Source: Rutidosis leptorrhynchoides (Eukaryota > Streptophyta > Magnoliopsida > Asterales > Asteraceae). Taken from it: DNA of 64,000 bases. Both the position numbers and the translations under genes were made by a program. The stretch lies in contig NC_092333.1 of NCBI RefSeq assembly GCF_046630445.1, positions 710,566,001-710,630,000 of the forward strand, in the 5' to 3' direction. Below, one piece after another: positions 11,851-23,310 of this stretch. Under the pieces are notes generated by a model. The model was not told the DNA's origin and searched no databases. It was given only the letters and a program-made list of their open reading frames with translations. Position 1 is the first letter of the stretch; the number at the start of each line of letters is the position of its first letter.

Positions 11851-13359
11851 ATGCCCTCTCAATCTGATCACATCGATGCTGCAAAGGTCTCTACGTCGAT
11901 CTATGTATGCAATTTTCCACCCGCGTTCGGTATTAATGATCTTAGGAACATCTGCAAAGAACATGGAACTGTGATGGATGTTTATATCGCTCGAAAGCTT
12001 TCCAAGCAAAGGAGCAGATTCGCCTTCGTTCGATTCATCAACGTTGATTCGGTACGTGCTTTAGAGGCTCGTCTTTCCTCAATTTGGATCGGAAATTTTC
12101 ACCTGTATGCGGCTAAGTCCAGATTTGGTAGAGATGATGCAATAAAGCGCAAATCACACGCTATTCCAACTCAGGTTACACCACTAATTCACCCTACTAG
12201 AGTCAACAACAAACAGGAATTTCCTCGTCTACCTACAAAAACGTTTGCATCATCGATGCATGTGGTGAACTCTCTAGCTAAGGTACAAGCTCTAAAGTCT
12301 ATTGTTATTCCGGACTCTGATTTGATTATGAGTAAAGATGCTCCCATTTTACTTTTTGTTAAAATGAAGAATCCTGAATTGATCCCTTTCAATAAGCATA
12401 TTTGGTATGTGGAAGGTTTTTTTAACATTGATATCCATCATTTGGGTGGATCGTGGATTGACGTTGTATTCCCGAATGTCTCTGCTCTTGAGGCTTTTTC
12501 TTCGAATGAATCCATTTTAGCCTATATCGTTGAATGGAAAAAATATGAGGATCTTTTTGTCATTCAAGAACGTTCTGTATGCCTAGACATTAGTGGGCTA
12601 CCATCTTGTGCTTGGACTGAGGAAATTTACAAAAAGATAGCTCTTGTTTTCGGTTACCAAGCTTTTACCCTTGAATCTGATGACCATGTGGACTGTGGGA
12701 AAGTGTATGTGGTTACGAAGCGGTTAGATTATATTCATGATGCAATTTTTGTTACTATTAGAAACAAACAATACAAAGTCTTGGTTAGAGAGGCTGCCAA
12801 TTGGATTACTTCGATTCTAGATATCGAAATGGATGATTCATCCGTTGCTTCAGGGGATCTGGAAGATGGGAATTGTAAATCCATTGCTTCTGGTGATTCT
12901 CAATTTATAGAAGATGAAGACCATATTTCTGACACTGTTTTTGGTCCTGCCAATTCCAATGTTGTAAATGGGATGGAGCAAAGTGCTGATGCCCAGCAGT
13001 GTGTTGATACACATGTTGCCCAGCAGCCTATTGATACATATGTCTCTGATAGCATTGATGCTTTTGCTGAGAATCGAAAAGAAAATGAAGATGAGGTTAA
13101 CTACATACCGAAGCAATACGTGGAATTTCAAAATTCCATTCGAAGTAATACATCTTCTTCCACTTCTCTCTCTAAACCACCGGGTTTCAACGACATTCGC
13201 TTTCACTCTCCTCAATTGAGTTCTAGTAATCAATTGAATCATTCTGCAGCTGCTGATAAACTCATGAAGTTTGGTGAGATTCTGGGTTATGATGTAAAAA
13301 ATTGCTCACATGACTTAAGGAATGTTGTTCTCAGTATGGGTGGTTTTCACACAATTTAA
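11851..13359 (+). CDS. LINE ORF1 protein with RRM
   Basis: A 502-residue RNA-binding protein that would coat the LINE RNA. Residues about 13-95 form an RNA-recognition motif with RNP2 IYVCNF and RNP1 RSRFAFVRF. The middle, about 150-330, resembles the conserved region seen after the RRM in plant LINE ORF1 proteins (WYVEGFF, SGLPSCAW). The last 170 residues are acidic and low in complexity. The stop codon TAA at 13357-13359 overlaps the ATG of ORF2 (13359-13361), giving TAATG. The frame is intact. The chosen start is the first in-frame ATG after the leader. Confidence 0.88.
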   Translation: MPSQSDHIDAAKVSTSIYVCNFPPAFGINDLRNICKEHGTVMDVYIARKLSKQRSRFAFVRFINVDSVRALEARLSSIWIGNFHLYAAKSRFGRDDAIKRKSHAIPTQVTPLIHPTRVNNKQEFPRLPTKTFASSMHVVNSLAKVQALKSIVIPDSDLIMSKDAPILLFVKMKNPELIPFNKHIWYVEGFFNIDIHHLGGSWIDVVFPNVSALEAFSSNESILAYIVEWKKYEDLFVIQERSVCLDISGLPSCAWTEEIYKKIALVFGYQAFTLESDDHVDCGKVYVVTKRLDYIHDAIFVTIRNKQYKVLVREAANWITSILDIEMDDSSVASGDLEDGNCKSIASGDSQFIEDEDHISDTVFGPANSNVVNGMEQSADAQQCVDTHVAQQPIDTYVSDSIDAFAENRKENEDEVNYIPKQYVEFQNSIRSNTSSSTSLSKPPGFNDIRFHSPQLSSSNQLNHSAAADKLMKFGEILGYDVKNCSHDLRNVVLSMGGFHTI

Positions 13360-14267
13360 TGAATTTTATGTCCATTAATATTGGAGGAGGGGTGCTTTTT
13401 AGATCTAAACAAAAATGGATTAGTAAATTATGTTTGGATCATGCTATTACTATTCTAGGCGTTCAGGAAACGAAGCTTTCGGTTCCAAATCACGCTGCGT
13501 TTAAAGCGCTATGGGGTAATTTTCAGTTTAAATTTGCCTGTTCGGGTGCTACTGGCGCTTCGGGAGGTATCGTAACTATGTGGGATCCTAACATCTATAC
13601 GAGTAATAGAGTGATTTCCTTGGATAATATTCTTATTGTTGAAGGTCAATTCTCTAATTGTTCTACTCGTTGCTTCATAATTAACATTTACGCGCCTCAA
13701 TCAAGAGCCAAAAAGAAACGATTATGGGATTATATTACCTCTTTCATGGGTGCAAATGTTGGCAATTACATCATTTTCGGGGACTTTAATGTTGTTCGAT
13801 TTTCTCATGAACGGTATGCACCTCACTTCAATCCAAATGATTCTGTAGACTTTAATAGCTTCATTACTTCTTGCAGTCTCATTGACATCCCTCTTGGTGG
13901 ACGGGAGTTCACGAGATTTAACAAATCATTTACTCAACGCGCAAAACTCGATAGATTTCTTGTCTCAGATGGATTTCTGGATATTTTTCCGTCTCTATCC
14001 GGCTTGATTCTCTCTAATATTTGGTCCGATCATTGTCCCATCATCCTTAAAAATGAAGCGCAAGATTATGGCCCTATCCCCTTCAAGCTCTTTAACTCGT
14101 GGTTCAAGATTGATGGGTTCGAGCAAATGGTTACTAATGCTTGGAATAACGGTACCACGCATCATCACTACAACCCGCAAATTAGATTCAAAACTAAACT
14201 CAAGCAGGTCAAGGATTCGTTGAAGCATTGGCATAAAGACTATTTGGTTACTTCTGGGGTCAAGTAA
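13359..14267 (+). pseudogene. LINE ORF2, endonuclease part
   Basis: The first 302 residues of ORF2 form an AP-type endonuclease that nicks target DNA to prime reverse transcription. Visible catalytic positions are Asn7 (SINI), Glu37 (QETK), Asp142 and Asn144 (GDFNVV), and Asp224-His225 (SDHCPI), so the domain looks complete. The frame ends at a TAA at 14265-14267, while the rest of ORF2 continues in the +1-shifted frame a few bases on. One small frameshift in about 14230-14265 explains this. An intact plant L1 ORF2 is usually one frame of about 1200-1300 residues. Confidence 0.85.
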
Positions 14268-14277
14268 AGCTCTTCTC

Positions 14278-17016
14278 ATGGCTCGGTTGTCTGCTATAGA
14301 TGAGGATCTCGATGCCAATATGCCCGTTCATACATTAGCTCATGAGAGATCGTCGCTTCTCAAAGACTTAGCCTGGTTCGAATCTATGGAGTCAGCTAAT
14401 TTAGCTCAAAAAAATAGAAAGCTATTCGTTTCAATGGGTGACGAAAATAGCTCCTTTTTTCACTCGACTATCAACAGAAAGCGTAAGAAACTTCAAATTC
14501 CGGGCATTATGTCAAATGGCACTTGGGTTACCCAACCGTCCAGCGTCAAGGAGATCTTCTTAGAATTTTTTGTCAATAAATTCAATCAGACTGAGTGTGT
14601 TTCTATAGCTTCTCCGAGCAGCCATATCAAGCAACTTTCCTCTGATCATGCTAGGTCCATTGTTGCTGATTTTTCGATTGACGAAATAAAAAGTGCGGTG
14701 TGGTCTTGCGGAAGTGATAAGTCTCCAGGCCCTGACGGGTTTTCGTTTAAATTTATTAAGCAATTCTGGGAGTTATTAGCGGCTGACATCATTGATATGG
14801 TGCATGATTTTCAGGATTCATGTATAATTCCAAGGGGATGCAACTCGTCTTTCTTTTCGTTGATCCCGAAAAAGGATAACCCTATTTTTATTCATGATTA
14901 TCGTCCCATTAGTCTCATTGGTGTGCAATACAAAATCCTTGCAAAGATTTTGGCTATCAGGCTCACTTCGGTCATTGATACTATCATTAGCCCGGATCAA
15001 ACTGCATACATTAAGGGTAGGCAAATACTTGACGGCCCGTTGATTATTAATGAAGTTATTGACTGGTGCAAAAGGAAAAAGAAGAAGGCTATGCTATTTA
15101 AGGTCGATTTCGATAAAGCGTTTGACTCTATTCACTGGGATTATATTCTCTCCATGTTGCAATTTATGGGATTCGACCCGAAATGGATCCGTTGGATCAA
15201 GGCGTGTCTCTCTTCTTCATATGCTTCACTGATTCTTAATGGAAGTCCCTCTTCTGAATTTAAGATTGGCCGGGGCCTTCGTCAAGGTGATCCGTTATCC
15301 CCTTTTCTTTTCATCATTGGTATGGAAGGCCTCCAAGCGGCGATTAGTGATTCTACAAATGCTGCGTTATATTCGGGTCTTCAAATCGGGGGACATAGTA
15401 GCTCTCTTCGTATTAAGCATTGTTTCTATGCGGATGATGTTTTATTTGTTGGTGAGTGGAACGACAACAATGCTTGTAATCTTTTGTCTATTCTTGGTTG
15501 TTTTTTTGTAGTTTCGGGATTGAAGATCAACCTTCATAAGTCATCTGTTTATGGCGTGGGGGTCAATTCACAAGAGATTCAGAGATTGGCGAATATCATG
15601 GGCTGCTCGCCAGCTACAATTCCCTTCAAGTTTCTTGGTTTACCGGTGGGTCATAACATGCACCGAGAAGAAGGATGGGATTGCATCATAGATAAAGTTA
15701 AGAAATGTCTTTCGACCTGGAAAGCTAACTTACTTTCCATAGGTGGGAGACTTACTCTTGTTAAATCCGTCCTTGGTTCAATCGGCACCTATTATTTCTC
15801 TCTCTTCAAAGCCCCGTGCAAGGTTATTAAAAAAATTGAAGCTTTGAGATCATCTTTCTTTTGGGGTGCAAAAGTTAACGAAAGAAAGATTCATTGGGTT
15901 GACTGGCGACTTGTTCAAAATCCTTATGATCATGGAGGGTTATCGGTTTCTTGTCTCAAGTCTCTCAATCTTGCTCTTCTTTATAAGTGGAGATGGCGGT
16001 TTACTACCAATAATAATTCAAGCTGGACTAAAGTCATCTCTTCGATCCATGGTCACTGTTTCAACGGTAACACTCCTTGTTTTAATAACGCTGCAGGTAC
16101 TTGGGCTTCTATTCATAAATGCATCAGTGGGTTACATCGCAACAACTCTCTGCCTGCTGCTTGTCTTCGGCCCAAGCTAGGCAGAGGTGATTCCCTTGAT
16201 TTTTGGCACGACTCATGGCTTAATAATGCTCCTCTTCTTGATCGTTATCCTCGTCTTTTTGCCCTTGACTCGAGGAAGGTTGGAACGGTTACTTCTCATT
16301 TTTCTTTGATTGGTTGGTATTGGGATTGGCGTAGACCGCTTAGGGGAGGTGTAGAACTTACCCAGCTTCAGAGTCTTGTGATCGAGCTTGATTCGGTTGC
16401 ATTATCGAATTGTGACGATGTTTGGTGTTGGGATAAATCGCCAACAGGCTGTTATTCGGTTTCTATAGCAAGATCTTTGATTGCTTCCAGTGATCAGGTT
16501 CCTTTTTCTTTTCCAACTTTATGGTGCAAGTTCGTCCCAATAAAGATTAACGTTTTCTTATGGCGTCTCAAGCTTCATAGACTCGCTACACTCCGTAACT
16601 TAGAAGCTAGAGGTGTAGTTTTTGATAATACGTGTTGTTGTTTTTGTAGTGTTTCCGAAGAATCGCATAGTCATTTGTTTGCTAGATGCGACATATCTTT
16701 TCAAATATGGAATAAAGTGGGTCGATGGCTTGGCATCATCATCCCAATCTGGAATTCGGTGGACGAAATATGGAGTTGGCTTGACTCTGTGGACTCTAAT
16801 CCAAACAGGAAGCTCATCATCTCGGTTGTTTCTTTCGCAACTCTTTCAAACATTTGGCGGCTTCGTAATTGCATCACCTTCAAAGATCCTGCATTCCGGA
16901 AATCACACGTATTTGATAACATTGTTGTCTCAAGTTTTAATTGGTTGTATTCGAGATATCACAAGTCCAACATTAATTGGACGGTGTGGTTACAAACTCC
17001 CATGAACGCTTTGTAA
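14278..17016 (+). pseudogene. LINE ORF2, reverse transcriptase and zf-RVT part
   Basis: 912 residues. The reverse transcriptase covers about residues 190-455, with YRPISLIG, FDKAFDSIHW, GLRQGDPLSP and the catalytic FYADD (Tyr384-Asp387). A zf-RVT domain lies at about 749-815 (LWCKFVPIKINVFLWRL, then a Cys/His cluster CCCFC...H..LF..C). The frame is open throughout. The ATG at 14278 is only the first after the frameshift; the true protein would start at 13359. All three reverse transcriptase acidic residues are present, so the frameshift is the one visible defect. Confidence 0.88.
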
Positions 17017-17092
17017 TTTTTTCTAGCTCCTCGCTAGCTGTCTTTTTGTTTTTATAATATTTTTGCCGTTCGAAAAAGCTATCACATTAGTG

Positions 17093-17351
17093 TGTCACTT
17101 TAGCACTTCTTTCCTAGAACTAAATCGAAGACTAAACACTCCTAACATTGACATCTTTCTTCAATATTTTTAATTTTTATATAAATAAATAATTATAATT
17201 ATGTATATTATAAATTATAAATAATTATTAACATAAAACTAAATTTTCATTGAAAAATAAAAACATTACAATAATTAAAATTTAAAACATTATGGCGATA
17301 ATTAAAATCCGACATACATTAAAATAAAATACTAGAAACTAAAAAATCAAA
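17093..17351. other. AT-rich stretch
   Basis: AT-rich non-coding sequence right of the LINE. It may be the 3' UTR of the minus-strand fragment that follows. Confidence 0.4.
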
Positions 17352-17607
17352 CTACGTGTCTTCGTCCGAATCTTTCAATTGCCTCGCATATTTTTTCTTG
17401 ATTTTTTCCCGAGTCCTCATTAGCATCACATATTCGTCGGGAGGCAAGTCTTTGGAAACCGGTTTGAAAAGATGCTTCAAACCTTTAAACATTGTCCTCA
17501 TGGCACTGTCTTCACATAGCTTTTCCATGGTTCGATTCACCCCTGGGGCCGCCCAACCTTCCTTTCTTTGAAGTTTTTTTTGGAACTCATTTTTTGTAAA
17601 AAAAAAA
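17352..17607 (-). pseudogene. fragment resembling a NAM-associated / Harbinger-partner C-terminus
   Basis: The minus-strand frame ends in about 75 residues with a basic helical tail, MLMRTREKIKKKYARQ followed by an acidic end. The pattern 'helix, TREKIKKKY, stop' resembles the C-terminus of NAM-associated proteins that accompany PIF/Harbinger transposases. Upstream, a short leader with an ATG (MSSKKNFKERK) opens in another frame, so the unit looks internally deleted. Its upstream flank was split by the solo LTR at 17689-20161. It could be a host gene remnant; the assignment is tentative. Confidence 0.3.
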
Positions 17608-18112
17608 AAATATATATTGAATATGAGATTGAAATGAAAGAAAATGGATGCGAAATGGTGAGGTGTGTGAATAAAATGTGTGATATTATGTGACGATCGC
17701 TCCAAATCCATATGGACGAACACGTCATTTATTGATTTCATTGCGAGGTATTTGACCTCTATGTGATACGTTTTGTAACATTGCATTCGTTTGAAAAGGT
17801 ATTTCATAAATGAATATATAAATTCCAGTTTTTTTTTTTACATCTGATGATTCCTACGTATAGACAATCACCATTTAAATGGTTTACAATAATACATCTG
17901 TTGACAATACAGTCAAAATAAGATACATGGTAATGGTTTGATGAATGCAAGTTTCTTGTATATAGCATGTATGACTCCAAGCACATAACTTGTATCACGT
18001 ATGAGCAAACAGCGGAAGACTTCTAGAATCCTGAGAATAAACATGCTTCAAGTGTCAACACAAAGGTTGGTGAGTTCATAGTTTTAATATTACACATAAT
18101 CCGTATATCAAT

Positions 18113-18356
18113 GTGGATTACAAAAGTTCAGTTGTTTTATTCAAAACGTTTATCAATAGGTTTTACATAAAAGGTGGATCACAAGATTTCAGTTGTTTCA
18201 TCTGAAACGTTTATCAATAGGTTTTACATAAAAGGTGAATCACAAGATTTCAGTTGTTTCATCCGAAACGTTTATCAATAGGTTTTACATAAAAGGTGAA
18301 TCACAAGATTTCAGTTGTTTCATCCGAAACGTTTATCAATCAGTTCTACAAAATTG
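18113..18356. repeat. four tandem 61 bp units in the LTR
   Basis: Four head-to-tail copies starting at 18113, 18174, 18235 and 18296, each beginning GTGGATCACAAG or a close variant. The sister solo LTR has a single copy near 55.42 kb. Confidence 0.9.
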
Positions 18357-19060
18357 AGCACCCTGGTAACTAAACTTTAACGTTTATATAATTTGTACCC
18401 TTTGTATAATCATCTTAATAATACACGCAAACCAACGTGTACGCTTCTCAAATAGCATACGTCCGTTAAAAGGCTAGCGCTCTAGCTCGGACGGGGATGT
18501 CAAGCCCTATGGATCCATATACCACTACTCGCGCCCACCAGTTCTTATAACTGGCAGTTACTAGTTACCAAAGCTAAGGGATTTTCGGTTCAAACTCAGT
18601 GTAGAATTTAGTATGTACTTGTATCCATTGCGTTTAAAATAAAGTGCATATATTCTCAGCCCAAAAATATATTGAGTAAAAGGGATCATATGAAACTCAC
18701 GCATATAAATATTGTAAAATAGTTAATAAAGCATTTGCATGTATTCTCAGCCCAAAAATGTAAAGAGTAAAAGGGATCAAATGAAACTCACTATTTAATA
18801 TTGATATACAATATTGTAGAAAAGCACGTAGACGCATCGGAGATGATAAACACGAGGTTTGATTCACAAAAATACCCTCGAACATTACCCATAATTTCCT
18901 TGGCAATAACCCATATTTTCCTTAGCTCTAGCTCGCTTGGAAACACGTTTTGAAAATTACTTGGACAGCACTCCGTCGTAATATTTTATGTACATTATTA
19001 TTTTTGTATCGCAAAAATAATAACATTAATAATAAAAATAATAAGATTAATAATAATCTT

Positions 19061-19062
<2 letters not shown>

Positions 19063-19152
<90 letters not shown>
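19063..19152. repeat. (AAT)n microsatellite
   Basis: About 90 bases of almost pure AAT repeat inside the solo LTR. Confidence 0.95.
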
Positions 19153-19156
<4 letters not shown>

Positions 19157-19245
19157 TATTACGGAGTATATCTATATTTGTGTATGTGTGTGATTATCTC
19201 GAGCCAAAAACTGCAATTTATAGAACCTGGCCTGAAATCTGGAGT

Positions 19246-19291
19246 CATGCGACTCGCATGGAAATGGCCTTCTGGCCATGCGACTCGCATG
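19246..19291. repeat. paired near-palindromes in the LTR
   Basis: CATGCGACTCGCATG occurs twice (19246-19260 and 19277-19291), 16 bases apart. The sister LTR has perfect palindromes at the equivalent place (56932-56978). Confidence 0.8.
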
Positions 19292-19669
19292 AGGACCAGG
19301 GACAGCTCACATTGTTTTGTATTTTAGTTTGTCGACATATTTAAATATAATATATATTATATTTAATTTATATAATTATTTATATATTATATTATATTTA
19401 CGTGCATAGTTAACTTGTAACTTTTGTTCCGATAAGTCGTACGTTGTTACTTGACTTATGTCCCGGTTCCGGTTTCTCGAATGTCCTTTCGTACGCTGAG
19501 AAAACTTGCATTTTACATTTCGTGACTCGTACCTTTGTTAAAATATAGCCTTAAATTATTCCTAAACTATACCACTCAAAGTATATCTTAAACTTTCGAG
19601 TATTTTGGTCATTTACTTCTATAAATCATCGTCTCACTATTTGTTAAAATACATTTTTAAAATAGTGGT

Positions 19670-19790
19670 TTACTGTAGCAAAGTTACTGTAGCAAAGTCA
19701 ATTTTTACTGTAGCAATTCACTGTAGCAAAGTCAATTTTACTGTAGCAAATAGTGATTTTCGAAAATACTGTAGCAATTTGAAAATACTT
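19670..19790. repeat. CTGTAGCA array
   Basis: Six copies of TACTGTAGCAAA-like units, irregularly spaced, in the solo LTR. A similar array lies at 57025-57220. Confidence 0.85.
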
Positions 19791-20166
19791 TATCAAATTA
19801 GTGTTTTACTGGTTCATTTTAAACGTTTTAGTTAACTTATCTAAATATCAATCAAATCAATAATCGAATGTTACTATTGTTTACTAAATAACTTGAATTC
19901 ATATATATTCAATTAGATATATAAACCAATAAGTTTAATGTACGGTATTATGCAATGAAAACTTTGTTACGTTTTCAAGTTATAGTATATATATGTATCT
20001 ATTTACATATAATTGTTCGCGAATCGTTGAGAAAATCGAAGGGTACTTGAATAGTTCAAAAATTTTGAGATTCAGTTTTACAGACTTTGTTTATCGTGTC
20101 GAAATCATTAATCCTTTAAAGATTAAGTTTAAATTTAGTCGCAAATTTTCGGGTCATTACATATTA

Positions 20167-21739
20167 ATATGTATATATAAAGTGTAATAAATAAATTAGA
20201 AAAATATAAAAAAAAAATAGAAAACTTGCCGTTTGTAGCTCTTGGAATTAAATTTTTATTTTTTTGCAACGGTTATTTTTGACCACTTTCTTCCGTCCAC
20301 AAAAATTTCACAAAGAGACGAGCAAAGGAACGAGCACCTGGGCAGCACCCTGGGCGGATGTCTGGGCTAGCCGCTGCCAACGGCGCCCAGGCGGGTGGAA
20401 GGCTAAGCGGCCCTCAGATTCTAACCGTTGGAACTGCCCTAATGAGTGATTTTTTTTATATCGATTCATATTTGACATATCATATAAAATATATTGTTCA
20501 CGGTGATAACATATAATGTATGCATACAAGATGTATTAGGATTCAGGGTCAGTCTCAGTGTGATTGATCATCCTTTTGGACGAGCTACATTTTCAAAAAA
20601 AAAAAAAAAAAACATAATATTTTACCTATATAATTAAAATATATAGTTTGTCGTTCGCATGTGTATATTTGTTTGCGAACGTGTGAATATTTCATAAAAT
20701 TAACAATTTTACATGTAATTTGTGGTAACGGACATATGTTTGTTAATGATATGAGTATTAATTAACATTTACATATGATTTGTTACACTTAAATGCATAA
20801 AAACTATTAAATTAAAAAGTTCTCGCAGTTCCCGCCTTTATTGTGATTCTCGTTTGAACCTGATAGAATATACATACAAATCGATACAACTAGAAACAAA
20901 ATCTAGCCATAATCAACAATCGCAACATACGGTAAAACAACAAACAAAACCAACCAAACCAAGCCTAAGCACCAACAGAGTGTGAATAAAGTTAACAAGG
21001 CGTAACAACGACCAAGACCACATCCAAAAGAATCCGAAGTACCAGCATGATCAAACCAATTTGGACGAACACATCAAGTTGTCGGAAGAACATCGATGAC
21101 CGCCTTATTTGTCAAAAATCAGAATACCAGCCGCCACTTACCTTCAAAGCCACCACAAATAGAACAAACCACAAAGCACTAGCACGTACACAACCACCAG
21201 CACTATTATATATTATACCATTATGTATTATTATATACTTATTATAGTATATAGTATGTAAGCAAATCAACTTCTCTGTAAATACTTCTAGATATATTAA
21301 ATATACAATTATAACTTCGTGTTAGATATGGTGAAAACATGATATGTGCAATTTACTCTTCAAAGGTGGTTGTGCAACCATTTCTAATTATTGGTAACCC
21401 TTCTTTGAAGAACATAAGTTTTTTACATAATGACACTACATATAAGCTAAGAATTTTACTAGTAAGAGTCTGTTTAACCACTTTATCTATTATCTACTAC
21501 TTATTATGTTAACAGTGGTTTGTGTCAAGTGTCACTTTTTTTTGTTGGTGTTAATTTCTTGTTCTTTGACAAAATATTCTTGATAGATAATCACCAAAGT
21601 TTGTGTCACATTTCAAACACCATGATACCCGATCATCAAATAGTTTGATTTGATGACTCTAATAAACAATGACACTTGGAAAAATGTCGAGTAGATCCAA
21701 TGTATCGATATATCGTATTTTCGCAAAAGACACTGTAGA
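20167..21739. other. non-coding stretch with a GC-rich terminus-like block
   Basis: Mostly AT-rich. A GC-rich block at about 20325-20445 ends AACCGTTGGAACTGCCCTAAT, which on the other strand looks like a PIF/Harbinger terminus beginning TTAGGGCAGTTCCAACGG. I could not find the matching inverted end to the left, so the element is not delimited. 20.85-21.24 kb is CA-rich on the plus strand with no clear gene. The rest shows nothing. Confidence 0.35.
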
Positions 21740-21753
21740 TGATAAATGGTACT

Positions 21754-21917
21754 ACCAAAGGGCCATTGGCCCAGCGGTATCGAGGGGCCCTTCCAACCAA
21801 GAGGTTGAGGGTTCGAGTCCTGCTTAGGACAATTTGTATATATATTTTGTGGTTAATTCGTGTAATAGTGTGAGTGAGTTTGCCTTTCTCCCAAAAAAAA
21901 AAAAAAAAAAAAAAAAT
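21754..21917 (+). mobile_element. tRNA-derived SINE
   Basis: It has an A-box-like TGGCCCAGCGGTA (21767-21779), a B-box GGGTTCGAGTCC (21809-21820) and a poly(A) tail ending at 21916. It is flanked by a perfect 14 bp duplication TGATAAATGGTACT (21740-21753 and 21918-21931). It carries no coding sequence and needs a LINE machinery to move. A third copy of the flank sequence lies at about 21943-21955, so the target region already held a small repeat. Confidence 0.9.
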
Positions 21918-21931
21918 TGATAAATGGTACT

Positions 21932-22742
21932 TAAATATCGTATGATAAATGGTACTTAAATATGGTATGTCGAGTGGATCCATATAGATACCACCCACAA
22001 TAAACAATGCAAGTACTTAAATATGAACAAAATAAAGATCACAAATCTAGTTTAACATCAATCTTTCGCTAAGAAACTATATTTATAATATGTTAGACTA
22101 TAACAATTAACAATATTCGATTAACATTATGTTTCTTTGACCTTATAACCCGAGTAACTTGTATGGATCACACCATTAGCTTTTGCATCACCCTTTTCTA
22201 ACCATGTTTTCGCTCCCCAAAATATCCATATCAAAAAATACAAAATTCACAAATGTACCGCGTTGGGGAAATATCCTAGCTTATGGTTCGACGCACCAAC
22301 TTTTTTCGACCTAGACCTAGATTTGTTTGGTTTTTGAATAAAATTATCCAGTAATCGCCTGCGTTTAAAAAGTGTAGGTAACATGAACGGTTTTTCTCTA
22401 TTTTATGTCACTTAAAAGACCTCCGAGGACTCGAAAATGGCTGTCGGCATGAGCAGGAACCAGGACCGCAGGTGAGTTAAAGCCCGGGGACCCATCTTGA
22501 AAGCAAAATTCGGGGTTGGTTGTTGAGAATGGGTGGGGCTGAAATTGGGAGAGCAGCAACAAAAGGGTACAAGTAAAAGTAGGGACTTTGAGTGATGATG
22601 ATCTGACTTCAAATTTTTTAATACTAGTTGCTCTTTTATATGGTGATAACGAGATTCACGTGTTTGTTTTGTGGACAAAATTAACATGGGGACCCTTAGC
22701 CGAAAGAAATTAACATGTGTCTGTTAAACATGAATAGAATGG
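21932..22742. other. non-coding stretch
   Basis: No confident gene. A short plus-strand ATG frame at about 22438-22472 ends at a GTGAGT donor-like site, and a 91-codon minus frame covers 22412-22687. Neither resembles a known protein, so I leave them uncalled. Confidence 0.4.
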
Positions 22743-22757
22743 GTCTGTGATATTTTG

Positions 22758-23039
22758 TACTCCTATGTATATATAGGGAACCAAAAGCTTTGATACTTCT
22801 TTTGGATTAGCGAGGAAACCCCTATGAACGAGTACATTGACGCCCCCGTAGAAGGTAAACCACGGGTAATCAAGCCCTCGAGCGCGAGACCTGGTACCGG
22901 GTGAAATGCGCACAAGGCGCACCCTCTGGTCACCCTCCCTTTTTGAACGAAATGGTTTTACCAAGATTCGAACCCAGGTAGTGTGCTTCATCGGACAACT
23001 CAGTGGCCACTCAGACGTGCATGCGTGGTTTACTTCATT
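22758..23039 (-). mobile_element. probable tRNA-derived SINE
   Basis: On the minus strand an A-box-like TGAGTGGCCACTGAG (complement of 22999-23013) and a B-box GGGTTCGAATCTTGG (complement of 22961-22975) are spaced as in a tRNA. The flanks GTCTGTGATATTTTG (22743-22757) and GACTTGTGATGATTTTG (23040-23056) match except for two short gaps and may be an aged target-site duplication. There is no poly(A) tail. It differs from the other SINEs in body sequence. Confidence 0.55.
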
Positions 23040-23056
23040 GACTTGTGATGATTTTG

Positions 23057-23310
23057 AATCGTTGGACTCATGCAGCCCATTTGAACCAGTTACTTGAACT
23101 TCAAATTTCAAGACTACAAAATGTAAGGAATAAGATGGAACAGTAAATACAAACGATGGAAGATAGGCGCAACTATATTTTCTAAAAGAGTAGCAGGACA
23201 CAAATATTAACAAAAACATGGCAAACGCCCATATAATGTGAGGATATCAAATATTAAGATCCGCATATGGCCTCTATTTATAACATTGTTAATGTCAAAT
23301 ATTTGGTAAC
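23057..23310 (-). other. 3' flank of the BAP31-like exon
   Basis: Non-coding sequence after the minus-strand stop, probably 3' UTR. Confidence 0.35.

Larger units (their letters stand above)
11766..17076 (+). mobile_element. full-length plant L1-type LINE
   Basis: A 5.3 kb non-LTR retrotransposon bounded by a 16 bp target-site duplication: AGCTATCACATCAGTG (11750-11765) and the same with one mismatch (17077-17092). It holds a short 85-base 5' leader, ORF1 with an RNA-recognition motif, ORF2 with AP-endonuclease, reverse transcriptase and a zf-RVT region, and a short 3' UTR ending in a few A residues. The near-perfect duplication and long open frames mean a recent insertion. One frame change between endonuclease and reverse transcriptase breaks ORF2. 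Confidence 0.93.
17689..20161 (-). mobile_element. solo Ty3 (Tekay-like) LTR
   Basis: 2473 bp with TG/CA ends, flanked by a perfect 5 bp duplication TATTA (17684-17688 and 20162-20166). In its own sense it begins TGTAATGACCCGAAAATTT, akin to the other Ty3 LTRs here, and ends with the shared AGAGGTCAAATACCTCGC block. It contains four 61 bp tandem units, an AAT microsatellite, paired near-palindromes and a CTGTAGCA array. No internal element sequence remains, so it is a solo LTR left by LTR-LTR recombination. Confidence 0.9.

Noticed and set aside
12850-13242. 130-residue minus-strand frame
   Set aside because: Shadow of LINE ORF1 on the opposite strand.
18113-18356. CRISPR-like spaced repeats
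   Set aside because: The units are contiguous 61 bp tandem copies without distinct spacers, in a plant LTR.
22412-22687. 91-codon minus-strand frame and an opposing short ATG exon with GTGAGT
   Set aside because: Neither has a recognisable domain, and both overlap each other. No basis to choose a gene.
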